Part shown: in pieces, positions 41,907-53,332 of the stretch
Position numbering within the stretch: the first letter of the stretch is position 1
Layout: every line of letters starts with the position of its first letter
Made by a program: the position numbers and the translations under genes
The notes under the pieces: generated by a model
Seen by the model: only the letters and a program-made list of their open reading frames with translations
Databases searched by the model: none
Told to the model about the DNA's origin: nothing
Assembly: GCA_036785705.1 (NCBI GenBank)
Contig: JAWUZG010000032.1
Coordinates: 17,541,501-17,605,500, forward strand
DNA from: Acanthornis magna
Lineage: Eukaryota; Chordata; Aves; Passeriformes; Acanthizidae
DNA length: 64,000 nucleotides
Reading direction: 5' to 3'

Positions 41907-43540
41907 TAAAAAATTTTGTGTGGTTTTTAATGATTTATTTCTTAAGTGAAAATAAAGGTTTTATGTTTTTATATTTCTCAGAAAAATCATTCAGACAAAA
42001 TGTTAAAATAACACTACAAAGTGCAATAGACTTTCATAATTTTTATCCACTTTTCCATTGGCCATAGAAGTATATATCTGTCTATTCCTTCAAGATATGT
42101 TTTAGGATATTGTTTTTCTTGAAATGCTGTAATGCTGTCATTTTAACCAAAAGAGTGTTCAGGCATGTGATAAAGTGATTATTAAAAAAAAAAAGACATT
42201 AATGTGGTTATTAACTTATATTACTCTCTTTATTATAACAGTTAGAACCTTACATTTGAATTATCAATACATGATTTAGAGAGGGGAAAACAACTTCAGA
42301 GCTGAATACAAAACAGACAGTGTAAATCATGACAAAACATTAATCTACCAGGGCTTAAAGCCAATTATTTTTTAATGTTCTCTATCCTCAGTAGATCCTC
42401 AAGAGAAATACACACAATACTAGATTAAAAAAATGTACTCATTAAGATTCAAAAAATGAATTTAAATCTTTTAATGTCAATTATTTCTAATGATTTCTAA
42501 ATTTAATTAGTGAGCAGCATGCTTGATATCAATGTATTTTTACATATGATTGCATTTTCAAGGAATGATAAAATCTAAGGTCAACTAAGGTGAATATATT
42601 GTTCAACATCCTGGAGAAGGCAAAAAGTATAAAGATATATGCATTTTTTTTAAATTTATTTTTTAAAAAAGTTATCATGAAACTATATCTTTTCTTTGTA
42701 CCCAACCATTTTCAGTTCTAACTCTTGACTTTTGAGCATTACTCACATGAAAGCAGAATCACAAACAAAACCCTGTTTACATTTGTCTGCTCTCCTCTAA
42801 TAGCTTATTATGTAATTGACTTAAATTTTACGTCATCTTGAGCAGGATGCTTTTTCTGAGACAAGCATGAATTGTCCTGTTGAGGTGGTTTTAATGGTTT
42901 TTTTGACATGCATTTTCCTTGAGGAGTCAATTTATCATTGCAGATCATGATGCAATTGTGGTAGATGGGTGTTGATTCCTTTTAAATATTGGCAATAGGA
43001 GCCAAACCTCGGAATGGTCCACAGAAATAGGCTGGTGTGTGTGAGGTGATAAAGGAGTAGGAAAAAGCCCTTGCAGTCAGGAAAAGGAAACCACGATCCT
43101 GCACTGCCAACCACACATTAATAACTGGCAACTACTAATAAATTCAGCCAGCTCTGAAGGCTTCACAGAAGCTTGATGACACAATATAAAAGAGACTTCA
43201 TTTGTTCTGGCTGGGAGATGAGTTCATTTGTCCAAGCAGCTCTTTGTAGCCTGTCTGAATGGCACCAGTACCCTAGTTTTGCATATATTAAACTGGAATG
43301 GCTATTTATCTTTAAGGTTCTTTTCTCTGGGCATGCACGACATTCACAGACTAAGAAAACAGAAAAGGCAGCAGGTTGCCCTGAAGGAATTTTTGACCAT
43401 GGATCTCATGGCAGCTTCTTCTGTCTGCACCAGTTTGTGGCTGGTGCCAGTGTTAGCTGGAGATGCTTTCCTGGTGTGCCCTGAGGGCTTGGGCATTTTT
43501 TCTGCAGATGTTTGCACATTGACACATGTGTGTGTGCATG

Positions 43541-43541
<1 letters not shown>

Positions 43542-43630
<89 letters not shown>
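43542..43630. repeat. (AC)n microsatellite, 89 bp
   Basis: An uninterrupted AC dinucleotide tract of about 44 units, the longest perfect simple repeat in the window. Just upstream, at 43527-43536, is a short run of the complementary TG unit, and ACACATGTG palindromes occur at both borders. The open frames reported through it in three minus-strand registers and one plus-strand register come from the repeat and are not genes. The tract is likely length-variable between individuals. Confidence 0.98.
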
Positions 43631-43633
<3 letters not shown>

Positions 43634-46600
43634 GTTCTGTTAGCCCTGAGAGTTGCTCCAGGTGTATCAGACTGCACCTAAGGTAAGACTGGCCTGGGAA
43701 GGGTGGAGTAGTTCTGCTGTTGTGGAATGGACTTCCGAGGGTCTCTTACGTGAACCTGAAATGCTGATGAGATGGCAGATGTCACATTATGTTTGATTTA
43801 GGCTGTCCAGCATTTTCTATTTATTGCCTTAGATAGGAAAAGCTGATGGTGAGGTAGTAGCTGGAGACATTTTCTGCAGCAGAGGCAGGTTCCATATCAC
43901 TTTACTGATCTTAGAACTCAGCATCAAGTCAATATTCATTTTTACCAGCTCTTCTTGGTAGCCTAGGTTGAGGAAGAAGCAACTATAGAAAGCAGTTCCT
44001 TCCATTTGTTTTAACTTTACTCTTGTGTGAGAGGAATGATTGTTTGATCTCCTTCCTCTTTTTGTTGACTACAGAGGCAATGAAAAAGACTACCTTAAAA
44101 CACCTATCTGTCTTTCAGATGGCTAAAGTTATGTGACAAGAAGCCTCAAGGACCAAATGGGTTATTTCATCTTTCCTTGAAATTACCAGATTTGTTTCTA
44201 TGAAGAAGATACTCGTTGTAGCAGCCAATATTTACATTGCCTTTGTTGCACGTCTTCCACAAGGGTCATGGATGTTCTTCCCACATCCCTTTCATAGTTC
44301 ATACCAGAAATATTCCTGGCGGCTTTAGGCTTCTGCCTACATGTCAGATTAAATTGGGGTGAAGAGGCAATTAGTGTCAGGAGATCTGAGTTCAGGATTT
44401 TATGCCATAGTGAGCTCAACTGTGGATTCAATTGTGGAAAACAGGCTAAGTGTTTTGAGTGGCATTATTACCTAATTACACTTACCTAATTACATTTTAA
44501 TTAGGATGAGTAGCCAAGGGTTCAGTATTCCCAATAAGAAGAGGCTTCTGTCCGAAAGCTTTGACAGTTCTTTGGAAGATGCACAGGAAAATTATCAATT
44601 TCAGTCTGTTTTGGTTTTTATAGCTCATTTCTGTCATTTTGTATATAGAAAGACTAAAGAATTAGTCAATTTTAAGTGCACTGTAAATTCTGTAACTATG
44701 GATTGCATTTTTACTTCTTTCCTTTTTTCACAAAGTGATTTTGCTCTGGGAATATGCTCACAGACTGACATTTCACAGAATTTTTACAATGATTAGCACA
44801 GAAATGAAACACGGACTGCTCTGCCTCTGCATATATTCCAGAAAGGATTGCAGCAAAGTCTGTGACTTTGACCTATTCAATGTTTTCAATTTGGTGTGTT
44901 AGCTGTTTTCAATCTCCTCCATTTCTAATTTTGGTGCTTTGTGAGGAGGATGTAAAATAGTCAGTCCATCAATATATGTAATAGTGAGAAGGTCAAAAAT
45001 GCTGATGCTAGGGAACAGAAAAATAGCCTTGTTGGAAATCTGGTCACCTGCAAGTGTGTTTGCAGTCTAGAAAATGGTATTTCAGATTTTTATACTTATT
45101 GTCTTCCTATTTCTTTCTCTTCTGATTTATTCAGTTTATTTTGTTAAGAAATTGTCTCTTTTTCTAATTGTAGTATAAGTGTTTCTCATGTTAGACTGTT
45201 ATTTTAACTGTTCTGCATTCCAAAGTTATTACTTTATCTGCTTCAACAGAGACCAGTAACCCCTTTTTTGATATTTGAATGTTTCCCTAGTCGCTGCTTA
45301 GTGCATATGTATACAATGATTTCCCAGGGACTGCTGACATGCTTAGAATGTAGTATGTTTGTACTGAATATTTCAGAGCTCTACCTCAGTTAAAAATTAT
45401 TTTAATCATATGCAAGTCAGGATTAACTTATTTCTAACTTTGTATATATACCCCAAATTGCTCTGTTTCATGGGAATAAAACATAATAAATCATGTTCTT
45501 TAGATAAGCAGATATAATGATTCAAAAGACACAAAGTTTACACATCTGTTGGATAAAGCACTTCCATGTTTAGACAATAATTTTCCAAAGAGGAAATGTG
45601 CTTTAATCACTCATGTTTTTTATTTCTCTGCCTGATGTTCCCAGAAGCAAGTTCTTCTGGGCATCACATTAAAGCATTGAGGGATCCTAGCCAGTGCTGC
45701 TGCAGCATCATTCCCAGCAATACTTTGCCTTCTTTTGCACAAATAGTGAACAAATTAAACTGTGATGTCTGAATTCTCATGAGAAAGAGTGTAGTGAGAG
45801 ACAAATGTGAGTCCAATAAGAGACCAAATAAAAGTTACAAATATAGACATAATCTGGTTACCACCCCACAACTGTGACTTTCCTGGATACTCTGTTTTGG
45901 ATCGTTCTGTCAACATGCAGATGTGCTTAATCCAGGATCCTGCTATTTAAAATAAAACAAACACACAAACAAAATGTTTGTGGGATTCTATTACAGAGGT
46001 ATTGGTAAAACATAATGACAAAGTACAGTACAAAGTGTGGTTCAGTCAGTTCTATTGGATTGGTTACATAAACCTAAATGCTAAAAGCTTCAGAAAAAAA
46101 TTAAAAATTTTCCATTTGTTACAGAGGGACAGAAAGAATAAACATATTGTCCTCCAGAAAACTATATTGAAGGATCTTTAACATTCTTAATATCAAGGGA
46201 TTTCAATGATAAAAGCCCTTTGCACATTTGTTCATTCTAGTTTGTTTCATCTTGTTCAGCTGCTCTCTCACTGTTACATATTAAATATATATTTTGAAAG
46301 GATTTGTGCCAGAACATGTTTGTGATGATGTAAAGGCCATAACCTTTTCAGTACCTCTTCATAGTATATTTTCCTTTAATTATTTCCATCCTCAGTATCT
46401 GAAATTTAATTTTTCAGTTTTAAGAGGAGTAATTTCTGTAAATGCACTGCAATGTCTTCCCCTGTATCCTGGTCCTATTGTAACAGGTTGGGTTTTTCTC
46501 TTTGTTTGGCACATATATTCACTTGTGTGATTCAATTAAAGTATATATAAGAAAATCTGCATTTATACAGATTTTTCTTCACCAGACTTCAAGGCTGTCT

Positions 46601-46966
46601 TGATTAGCTGGCTCATTTCCTGAGAGTCCTCCTAGCCTAATATTTGAACCTTTCATATTACTCAATACATCTCTTCTCACAGATGTGTTTAATTATATCA
46701 CAAGAGCTTTAACTTTTTTTTTGGCTGAACTGTTGCTCCTTCCAGATGCAAGTCAAACCAGATGAGCTACTTAGAGCCCCATCTCAAATTATAGTTTTTT
46801 CTATTCCGTGAAAAACTGGTGTAAAGAAAGAGCTGAGAGCAGAAATTTGGGGTCTTGGTTAGAGATGGTGTCCTCTGTGCAGTCTCTGGCATGAGCTAGG
46901 AAGCAGAAGCTGTAGAAGGGCAGCTGCTTCAAAAGCAGAATGATGAGATACATCACAGAAAGGAAA
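43631..46966. other. Unique AT-rich non-coding sequence
   Basis: No gene or named repeat is recognised. It includes the TAATTA triplet at 44468-44505 (listed separately) and a 96-codon open frame at 44506-44796 with no identifiable domain and no clear splice donor. Confidence 0.5.
44468..44505. promoter_or_regulatory. Cluster of three TAATTA homeodomain-type sites
   Basis: A 14-bp unit, TTACCTAATTACA plus one base, is present twice in tandem (44468-44481 and 44482-44495). A third TAATTA in the context TTTTAATTAGG follows at 44498-44503. The cores are at 44473-44478, 44487-44492 and 44498-44503. TAATTA is a common homeodomain-binding core. The cluster may be regulatory, but AT-rich sequence and a small duplication also explain it. 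Confidence 0.25.
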
Positions 46967-47097
46967 CACAGAATATTCTGAGCTGGGAGGAACCCACAAG
47001 CACCATCAAGTCCAAATCTTAAGTGAATGGACCATATGGGGAATCAAACCATCAACCTTGGAGCTATTAGCAACATGCTCCAACCAAGCTAATCTCA
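46967..47097 (-). mobile_element. tRNA-Ile-headed SINE with CR1 tail (TguSINE1-type)
   Basis: Read on the minus strand, bases 47097-47028 resemble tRNA-Ile. An A-box-like segment is the complement of 47080-47091 and a B-box-like segment is the complement of 47040-47050. The anticodon-loop remnant still reads AAT, at the complement of 47066-47068. The tail (46967 to about 47020) is the reverse complement of a CR1 3' end, with CAGAATATTCTG followed by a CCCACAAG-type block. SINEs of this build are transcribed by RNA polymerase III from the tRNA head and are thought to be mobilised by the CR1 reverse transcriptase. The architecture matches the songbird TguSINE1 family. The head lacks a few bases around the D-loop and has several substitutions, so it is an old copy and not a functional tRNA. 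Confidence 0.85.
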
Positions 47098-50000
47098 CTG
47101 CTGTGCTCATGGACCACTCCTTTACTTTCTTCAAAAGAATTTAAAAATTAAGTTTGGATTTTTACTTATTAAAAACAGCTTTCTCCTTCATCTCACGAAG
47201 AAATGGGACAGAGAAAAAGAAAACTCATAGAGAAACCATCCTATAAGCATCTCCAAGAAAAGGCCGGCTGTTAACCCTCGATGTCAAAACGCTACTTTTG
47301 TGTGGTGTGTCCGGTGTCTTGGGACGTGGATTATGAGACGGAGCTCCATAAAGCATTCTGAATATCTCACACATTTTGATATAACATTACATTACCCCAG
47401 ACCTTGTTATTTTATGTTTTCCATGGACTGAATGATGGCTAATTGCCAGCTAGGACTCATGATCATAAAAATAAGGTGGTCTTAAATTATAAAAACTGTT
47501 TCAAAGAACAGGCATAAAAATTCTAGTCCTCTATGTGCTGACCATATTCCTGACGCTTTCTCCGAATTCCTTTTCTAGCCTTTGATGCTCATGGAACGTT
47601 TTATGGAGTGTGCTATAAGGGATGCTTCTAAATCCCCACAAAGAAGACTTGTTACATGGAGGTGCGGAAAAGAAGAACAGGTTGTGGGGAACCTGCAGAG
47701 TATTCTCTCTGTAGTAAACCACGGGATTCATTACAATCTAAGACATTTCTGGAAAAAAAGTCCATGGATTCTAATCTTGATCATTTTTATTATGCAAATA
47801 TTTCAGAAGTGAAAAAAAAATTGTTCTTCAATTGAAAAAAACTTGGTGACAGCAAGTGACACAGTACTCTGACATTTAACCAGTGAATTAAAAATTACAT
47901 AACAAAATTGAGGAGGGAACTGTTTATTACAAACATGCCAGTTTCATCTTGCGACATGGTTGAAAACCTTGGGAATGGTAGGAGAAGGGTGACCTGTGTA
48001 CGATTCCTAGTTTAAGAGACCTGGTTTAAGTGGTCTGGCATGCTCAAGTTAAGCCATCAGACAGCCTCTCTATTTAGCACATGAACTGATGACCTTAGGT
48101 TCAATGAATTAAAAGGAGTGCAATGCTCACCCACTGTTTCCACAAAGGAGGAACATTTGATGGCTTTCTTCACTTCTGAATTTGGATCAGTAATTTTTAC
48201 TATGGCAGGGTGGATTTTAGACAGCAATGGTCAAATTACAAACAGCACAGTTGCTAACACCTAAGGTCTTACCAGGTTGTACTCCTGATTGCTTGCACAT
48301 TTATGAGAGTTTCCTGGGCTCAGAAACTAATAATGGTGCTTGAAAAATTTTCAAAGCCGCACTCTGACAGCACATTTTGCCTTCTTACTGCTCCCATTTC
48401 CAAGATGCTAATTCTCACCTGTAGCACCATCCTTGACAAGAATAAACATTTTAGGCTACACACTGGTCACTATCTGCCACACTGGTACTCTAAAGGAATA
48501 AACAATTTTCCAGAGAAGGGGATGAAAAGGAGTCATGGTTTCCTTGGACACATTTTGCATAAACAAGTCTGTATTTTCATCCCATTTTTTCCCAAGTCTT
48601 GCTTGAACCACTGAAGGAAGAAAAAAGATTGATTGTACCTTGGCACGGCAGCAACTGTGAAACATAGGGCATGAAAACAGAAAATCACCTCCAGTTATCA
48701 ACAAGGTTAACTAGATTACTCCTCAGTGTCTTAGGAGTACCTTCAGTACCCTGGGATGTGTCTGGCAGAGAGGTGTTACAAAGCCATCAAGCATTTCCTT
48801 TAAGAGAAGTAATTCTAAGATTTTATACTGATTCATGCCAAAACTAAGAGTTGGTATCACCCTGTGAAACAAGAGACCACTTGTGTCTTCTACATGGGCT
48901 TGTGCTGCTTCTGCTTGCAAGGCTGTCTTCTTTCAATTGTCTTCTACTCTGAAATATTTCCAACAGATATGTCGACAGTCATATTAAACCATGGAGTAAT
49001 GCTGTTATATTTAGCATTGGGAAAACATGAAGACAATACTGGTGTAATGCCCATTTGTGACTTAAGACAAGATTTACATATGTCCAATTTGATCAAAGAG
49101 CAGCCTGCTCAGAATCCAAAGGGAAGATGTCTTCCAGAGGCAATATATTTGCAAGAGGTTAATCTAGGATTTTAAGAAATGAATGGCTGACTAGGGCCAC
49201 TGTTATCGTAGAAAGTCTTAAGAAGCAGACACTGTGTAATTTGATTTTTTAGATGGAAAAATTTTAAGATAGCAAGAGAAAAGAACTAAGGTAAATGAGA
49301 ACTATATAATGGAAAAGAAGAAAAAAAGCAAGACTGACAAAAGCTTTGAGAAATATACTGATGAATGGAGAAAGTGAAAAGACTGCGATCTTGTCTGTTA
49401 AACATCTCTTTGTGGAAAGAACAATATTATAGGGAAAGAAAAGGCTGTTTGAAATCTCTACTTCAGGTGATATTCACAAACAGTCTATTTCATATCCTTT
49501 GAGACCATGCCAATTAGATACAGCAGAACTGTTTGCAGTACAACAATTTATTGAAAATCAGTGGGAAAATCTTTGCTGTATTTACTATCCAGATGGAAAG
49601 TAGAACTCAAATCTGAGCTTTGTGATCATGAGCTTTTTCTTAAGAGTTCACAAGTAAAGAACTGGTCTTTATTAGATAATAAATATTACAAATGACATCA
49701 CACGGAGATGTGCCAGTGTACTGATGGAAAATGGTTTTTAGCCTGTACAGACATGACTGCTTTTAAAACAACAAGTGTTTTTGATGAGAAGTTTATCTTT
49801 GGCTGGGTAGTGCCAAATGAAGTATATGTTCTTTTTCTAGTGCAGTCATATGAAATTTAATTACCAGAGGAGACAGGCAAATCTCTGCTATTTATGTATT
49901 TTATCAGTACAACTGTTGTACTCTTAAGGTCACATAATACCATCACACAGAAGGAACTTGCGAAATGTATTGCTTTCCCCAGAAACTACATCATGGTGGG

Positions 50001-51748
50001 AATTTTTGTTGTTGATTTGTTAGGATCCACACATCCAAGGGAACTTTTGACCCACTTCAGAACTATATATAGAAACTTCTGCTAAAAACCAACACATAAG
50101 ACTATATTAGTAAAACATATTTTATCAGATACTACTGAAAAAATAACTCACACAGTGCAACTCTCTTTTTGAACATAAAACTCTGTGTTTTTAAAAATTT
50201 TGTTACAGCAGAAATGTCTTTGCTATAAAGGTCCAAGAATTATAACATTGGAAGAATTAAATACATAAAAATTAGGAGCATTAATCACAGTAAGAGAAAG
50301 AGGCAGCCTTCCTTTCCAATACAAGAATAATGTATTTTCCTTTTTAATACAAGAATAATGTATTGCTCTCATGACAGAATATTCTTCCATTATGATTTTG
50401 ATTATCATAGGACTGACTTCACTTATAACTGGCAGCAACGCCAATGGTTGCAGTTCATGTTGAAATAAATATTGCATTCATCCTCTCTGAACTGAACCTA
50501 ATCCAAAGTCAACACAGTTATGCTTCTGTATTTACAGAATTGAGGGTCAGTTTGTATTTCCATTAAACCCTTTATTTTTAATGGTCTTAACTTGGATTTT
50601 GATTTTTGTTGTGTTTATTTTAGGCTTTTGAAACTTAAAATATTAACTGCATGAAAACCATATGTGTAGGCAAAATAAAATATGCATGCCAAAGAAAAAT
50701 TGTAATTCAGCTTTGAAATATATGGGGTTTCGGTGCCTGGAAGGTGTAAAAAACCCCAAAAAAACAAAAACCAAAACAAACAGAAACCTTTCATGAGAAA
50801 TAGCCCAAAATAGATTTGGTCCAAATGCAAGTCTGTAGTCCGAGAGCTGATTCTTGGGAACCAGGTAATTTTGACAGAACTTCAGGAAGGTAATAGTGGT
50901 TGGAGGTTTTACAGTAAAATTCAGGTGTGTTCTTGTATGCAGTCCTGCACACACATACACAAACTCAGCTACACAGATGATATCAGTCTGAGTTACAAGT
51001 ATGCCAAACCAAAGCACCCAAAGTCATTTTTTTAATGCACAGAACTGAAAACACTGGAGTTATCTAAGTAATAATCTCAACTCATATACCAGAATCTCCA
51101 CTCATTTCCCCCTTATTAGCTCATTCTTTAACTCATGCCCTGGTGTATCAACACAAAGACAGATATTGCAGTTGAAGCTGATTTGTAACTAGCAATCCAA
51201 ATATTACAAGGCAAGTTTTGAAGTATAGTGCACTGGATGTCATTTGAATATAAGAATTGCCTTGCTACTCTTGCTGCAGAACCAGCACAGAACTGCTGAA
51301 TACCAGGACTGCCTGAGGAGACTTAGACAAACCACAACACTCCTGGTCCATCTTGTTAAAATAAGTTTAAATTCATACTGGATACAATTCTATACCATGG
51401 CCATCAACTTGGATAATTTCTAAGATAATGATATAACCTTTATTTTGAATTCAGTTAATCCAACTGGTATGGTTAGAGAGAACATTTCCATATTATGTTA
51501 GAAGACAGATGGTGTTTGCAATCAGGCTGTGTTGTAAAAACATTACCTATGAGATAATAATTGCAAAAGAGGTGTTTATTTTGCTATATCAATGCTCCAG
51601 TATTCTGAATCCATGCCTATATTGTTTCAGGACAAATTGTTCAAATTATTTTAGAAACACGGAAATCTGCTTTTTATAATTTTCATTTTTTTTATCTGAC
51701 CCTTAACAAATTAAAAAAAATTTTCCTTAGTGAAATTTTCCTGAAAAG
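47098..51748. other. Unique non-coding sequence
   Basis: No gene or named repeat is recognised. A pocket at about 47260-47350 is unusually rich in CpG for this window. A purine-rich stretch lies at about 49250-49390, and a C/A-rich tract at about 50745-50783. A 124-codon minus-strand open frame (50643-51017) contains long T/F-rich runs that come from the A/C tract and is treated as chance. Confidence 0.5.
50318..50364. repeat. 19-bp direct repeat with internal dyad
   Basis: AATACAAGAATAATGTATT occurs exactly twice, at 50318-50336 and 50346-50364, with period 28. The preceding T/C-rich bases also match in part (CCTTTCC and CCTTTTT). Each copy is an imperfect dyad with AATACA and TGTATT arms around a 7-base centre. 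Tandem duplication of a small hairpin-forming unit is the likely origin. Confidence 0.85.
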
Positions 51749-51903
51749 ATGCCCACAAATGCTGCTCTATCACTCCCCTCCTCAGCTGGACATGGGAGAG
51801 AAAATACAATGAAAAGCTTGTGAGTGAAGATAAGGACAAGGAGACATCACTCAGCAATTACTATAATGGGTAAATAGATGTGAATCAGGGAAAATTAATT
51901 TAA

Positions 51904-51909
51904 TTTATT
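51904..51909 (-). promoter_or_regulatory. LTR poly(A) signal AATAAA
   Basis: TTTATT on the plus strand is AATAAA on the minus strand, set in an AATAAATTAAATTAATTTT context that recurs in this avian LTR family. The position near the LTR's 3' side fits a retroviral polyadenylation signal. Confidence 0.6.
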
Positions 51910-52132
51910 ACCAATCAAAGCAGAGCGGGGCAATGAGAAATAAAACCAAATCTTACAAACACCTTCCCCTACCCCTCCGTTCTTCTGAGGCTCAACTTCA
52001 CTCCTGATTGCTCCACCTCTTCCCTGCCATTGGAATGGGAAGATGGGGAATGAGAGTTACAGTCAGTTTGTCACAGGTTGTCTCTGCCACTCCCTCCTCT
52101 GCAGGGGAAGGTCTCCTCACACTCTTCCCCTG

Positions 52133-52335
52133 CTCCAGTGAGGGATGCCTCCCATAGGGGACAGTCCTTCACCAAGTTCTCCAACACGAGTCTTTCCCAC
52201 AGGGTGCAGTGTTTCAGGAACAGGCTCCAGTGTGGGTCCCCTGTGGGGCCCCAAGTTCTGCCAGCAAACCTGCAGCAGCGTGGGCTCCTCTTCCCAGGAG
52301 TTTGTGTGTCTTGGCAGGGGCCTGATCCAGTGTGA
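52133..52335 (-). repeat. Internal tandem array of the LTR, unit about 46 bp
   Basis: Related units begin at 52133 (CTCCAGTGAGG), 52179 (CTCCAACACG), 52225 (CTCCAGTGTGGG), 52270 (CTGCAGCAGCGTGGG) and about 52325 (ATCCAGTGTGAG). The spacings are 46, 46, 45 and 55. A second pair of related blocks follows at about 52396-52470, each with CATGGGCTGCA and CTGCTTCAC. The units are diverged, so the array is old and came with the LTR. Confidence 0.75.
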
Positions 52336-52820
52336 GCTTCCCACAGAGTCACAGCCGCCTTTGACCATCCACCTGCTCTGGCGTGGGGACCTCCATGGGC
52401 TGCAAGTGGGAATCTGCTTCACTGTGGATTTGCATGGGCTGCAGGGGCACAGCTGCTTCACCATGGTCTGCACCAGTGGCGACAGGGCAATCTCAGCTCC
52501 AGTGTCTGGAACACCTCCAACCCCTCCTTCACTGATTCACTGACCTTGGTATCTGAGAGTTGTTCCTCTCTCATATTATCGCTCTCTTCTCTGACTGCAA
52601 TTTGCTCCTGTGCAATAACTTTTCCCCCTTCTTAAATCTGTTATTCCAAAGGCACAGCCACCACTGCCGATTGGCTCAATCTTGGCCAGCGGCACATCCA
52701 TCTTGGAGCCGCCTGGCAGTGGCTCTGTTGGACTCGGAGACTGCTCTGCTGGCAGCTTCCCTCAAAGCCACCCCTGCAGCCCCGCTGCTACCGAAGCCTT
52801 GGCACACGAACCCAGAGCAG

Positions 52821-53332
52821 TGGTGTGGAGCTCTGTGCGCTGAAATGCCTGGGAGCAGATGTTGGCCAATCCCGGCGTTGACAGCATTGGGCTGGAGATC
52901 TGTAGCGATGATTAAGAGCACCTACTGAATCAATGTCGTTTTGATTGTCATGCTGCTGGTGGTTGTATATGCAAGGATACACCACGGGTTATTTTTAAGT
53001 CTAAAAGTCTGAATTATTGCCTCGGTCAGAGAAACACAAATGTTTTCTAATCCCATAATTTGTTGCCGAAAGGAAACTGGGGTCTGTGTTGCCTCCCGTG
53101 GGTCATCTTTTCTTTGTATTAGATGATGGAAATGAAGCAAAGCCAATTCCAGTGACAGTCCAAGCTTTTCAATGAAAAGTACTGGAGGTCCAACAAGCTA
53201 AGTAAGAATTTATCAGCTGAAAAAAATGCCCCCATAAAATAAAAGAATAATGTTTAGAAGGGTAGAGACAGGAAATTACTTGTGAGAAATGTATAACACT
53301 GAGTGATTTCTTTTTTAAATGTATGACGCCAA
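52821..53332. other. Unique sequence between LTR and decayed array
   Basis: No gene or repeat is recognised. The stretch around 52930-53110 keeps several CpG dinucleotides and mixed composition, which could suit a conserved non-coding element. That cannot be judged from one sequence. Confidence 0.4.

Larger units (their letters stand above)
36919..43541. other. Unique non-coding sequence with low-complexity tracts
   Basis: No gene is recognised. The stretch includes pyrimidine-rich DNA at about 37620-37780 and 40835-40972, a CCAAA-type A/C tract near 41238-41263 and a TTTA-rich block at 41821-41906. The open frames present (60-92 codons) have no motif I know. Confidence 0.5.
51749..52820 (-). 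mobile_element. Avian endogenous retrovirus LTR, probably solitary (minus strand)
   Basis: About 1.07 kb is clearly more GC-rich than its flanks and resembles, in reverse complement, a long LTR family widespread in bird genomes. In element orientation it runs from near 52820 to 51749. It shows a T/A-rich TATA-like site near 52638-52631, a tandem array of about 46 bp, a poly(A) signal at 51909-51904, and a conserved stretch that in plus-strand reading is CTCTATCACTCCCC (51766-51779). The right border ends near a CA (complement of TG) at 52818-52819, as expected for an LTR start. The left end appears to have lost about 30 terminal bases. No gag, pol or env sequence is seen on either side, so it is a solo LTR or an isolated fragment. 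Open frames of 118-132 codons inside it on both strands reflect GC content and the array. The subfamily is not assigned. Confidence 0.75.

Noticed and set aside
43228..43686. Open frames of 73-152 codons through the (AC)n tract on both strands
   Set aside because: The dinucleotide repeat cannot contain stop codons in any register, so the frames come from the microsatellite.
44506..44796. 96-codon open frame beginning with an ATG after an AG
   Set aside because: The first 30 residues look protein-like, but there is no donor site at a sensible place, the rest is T-rich, and I recognise no family.
47028..47097. tRNA-Ile gene on the minus strand
   Set aside because: The D-loop region is shortened, stems carry mismatches, and a CR1 tail follows directly, so it is a SINE head and not a working tRNA gene.
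50643..51017. 124-codon minus-strand open frame with a hydrophobic run
   Set aside because: The F/L/V-rich run is the translation of the C/A-rich low-complexity tract near 50745-50783.
52117..52543. Overlapping open frames of 118 and 132 codons on opposite strands
   Set aside because: They lie in the GC-rich LTR array, where stops are scarce on both strands; the unit length is not a multiple of three and no retroviral protein motif is present.
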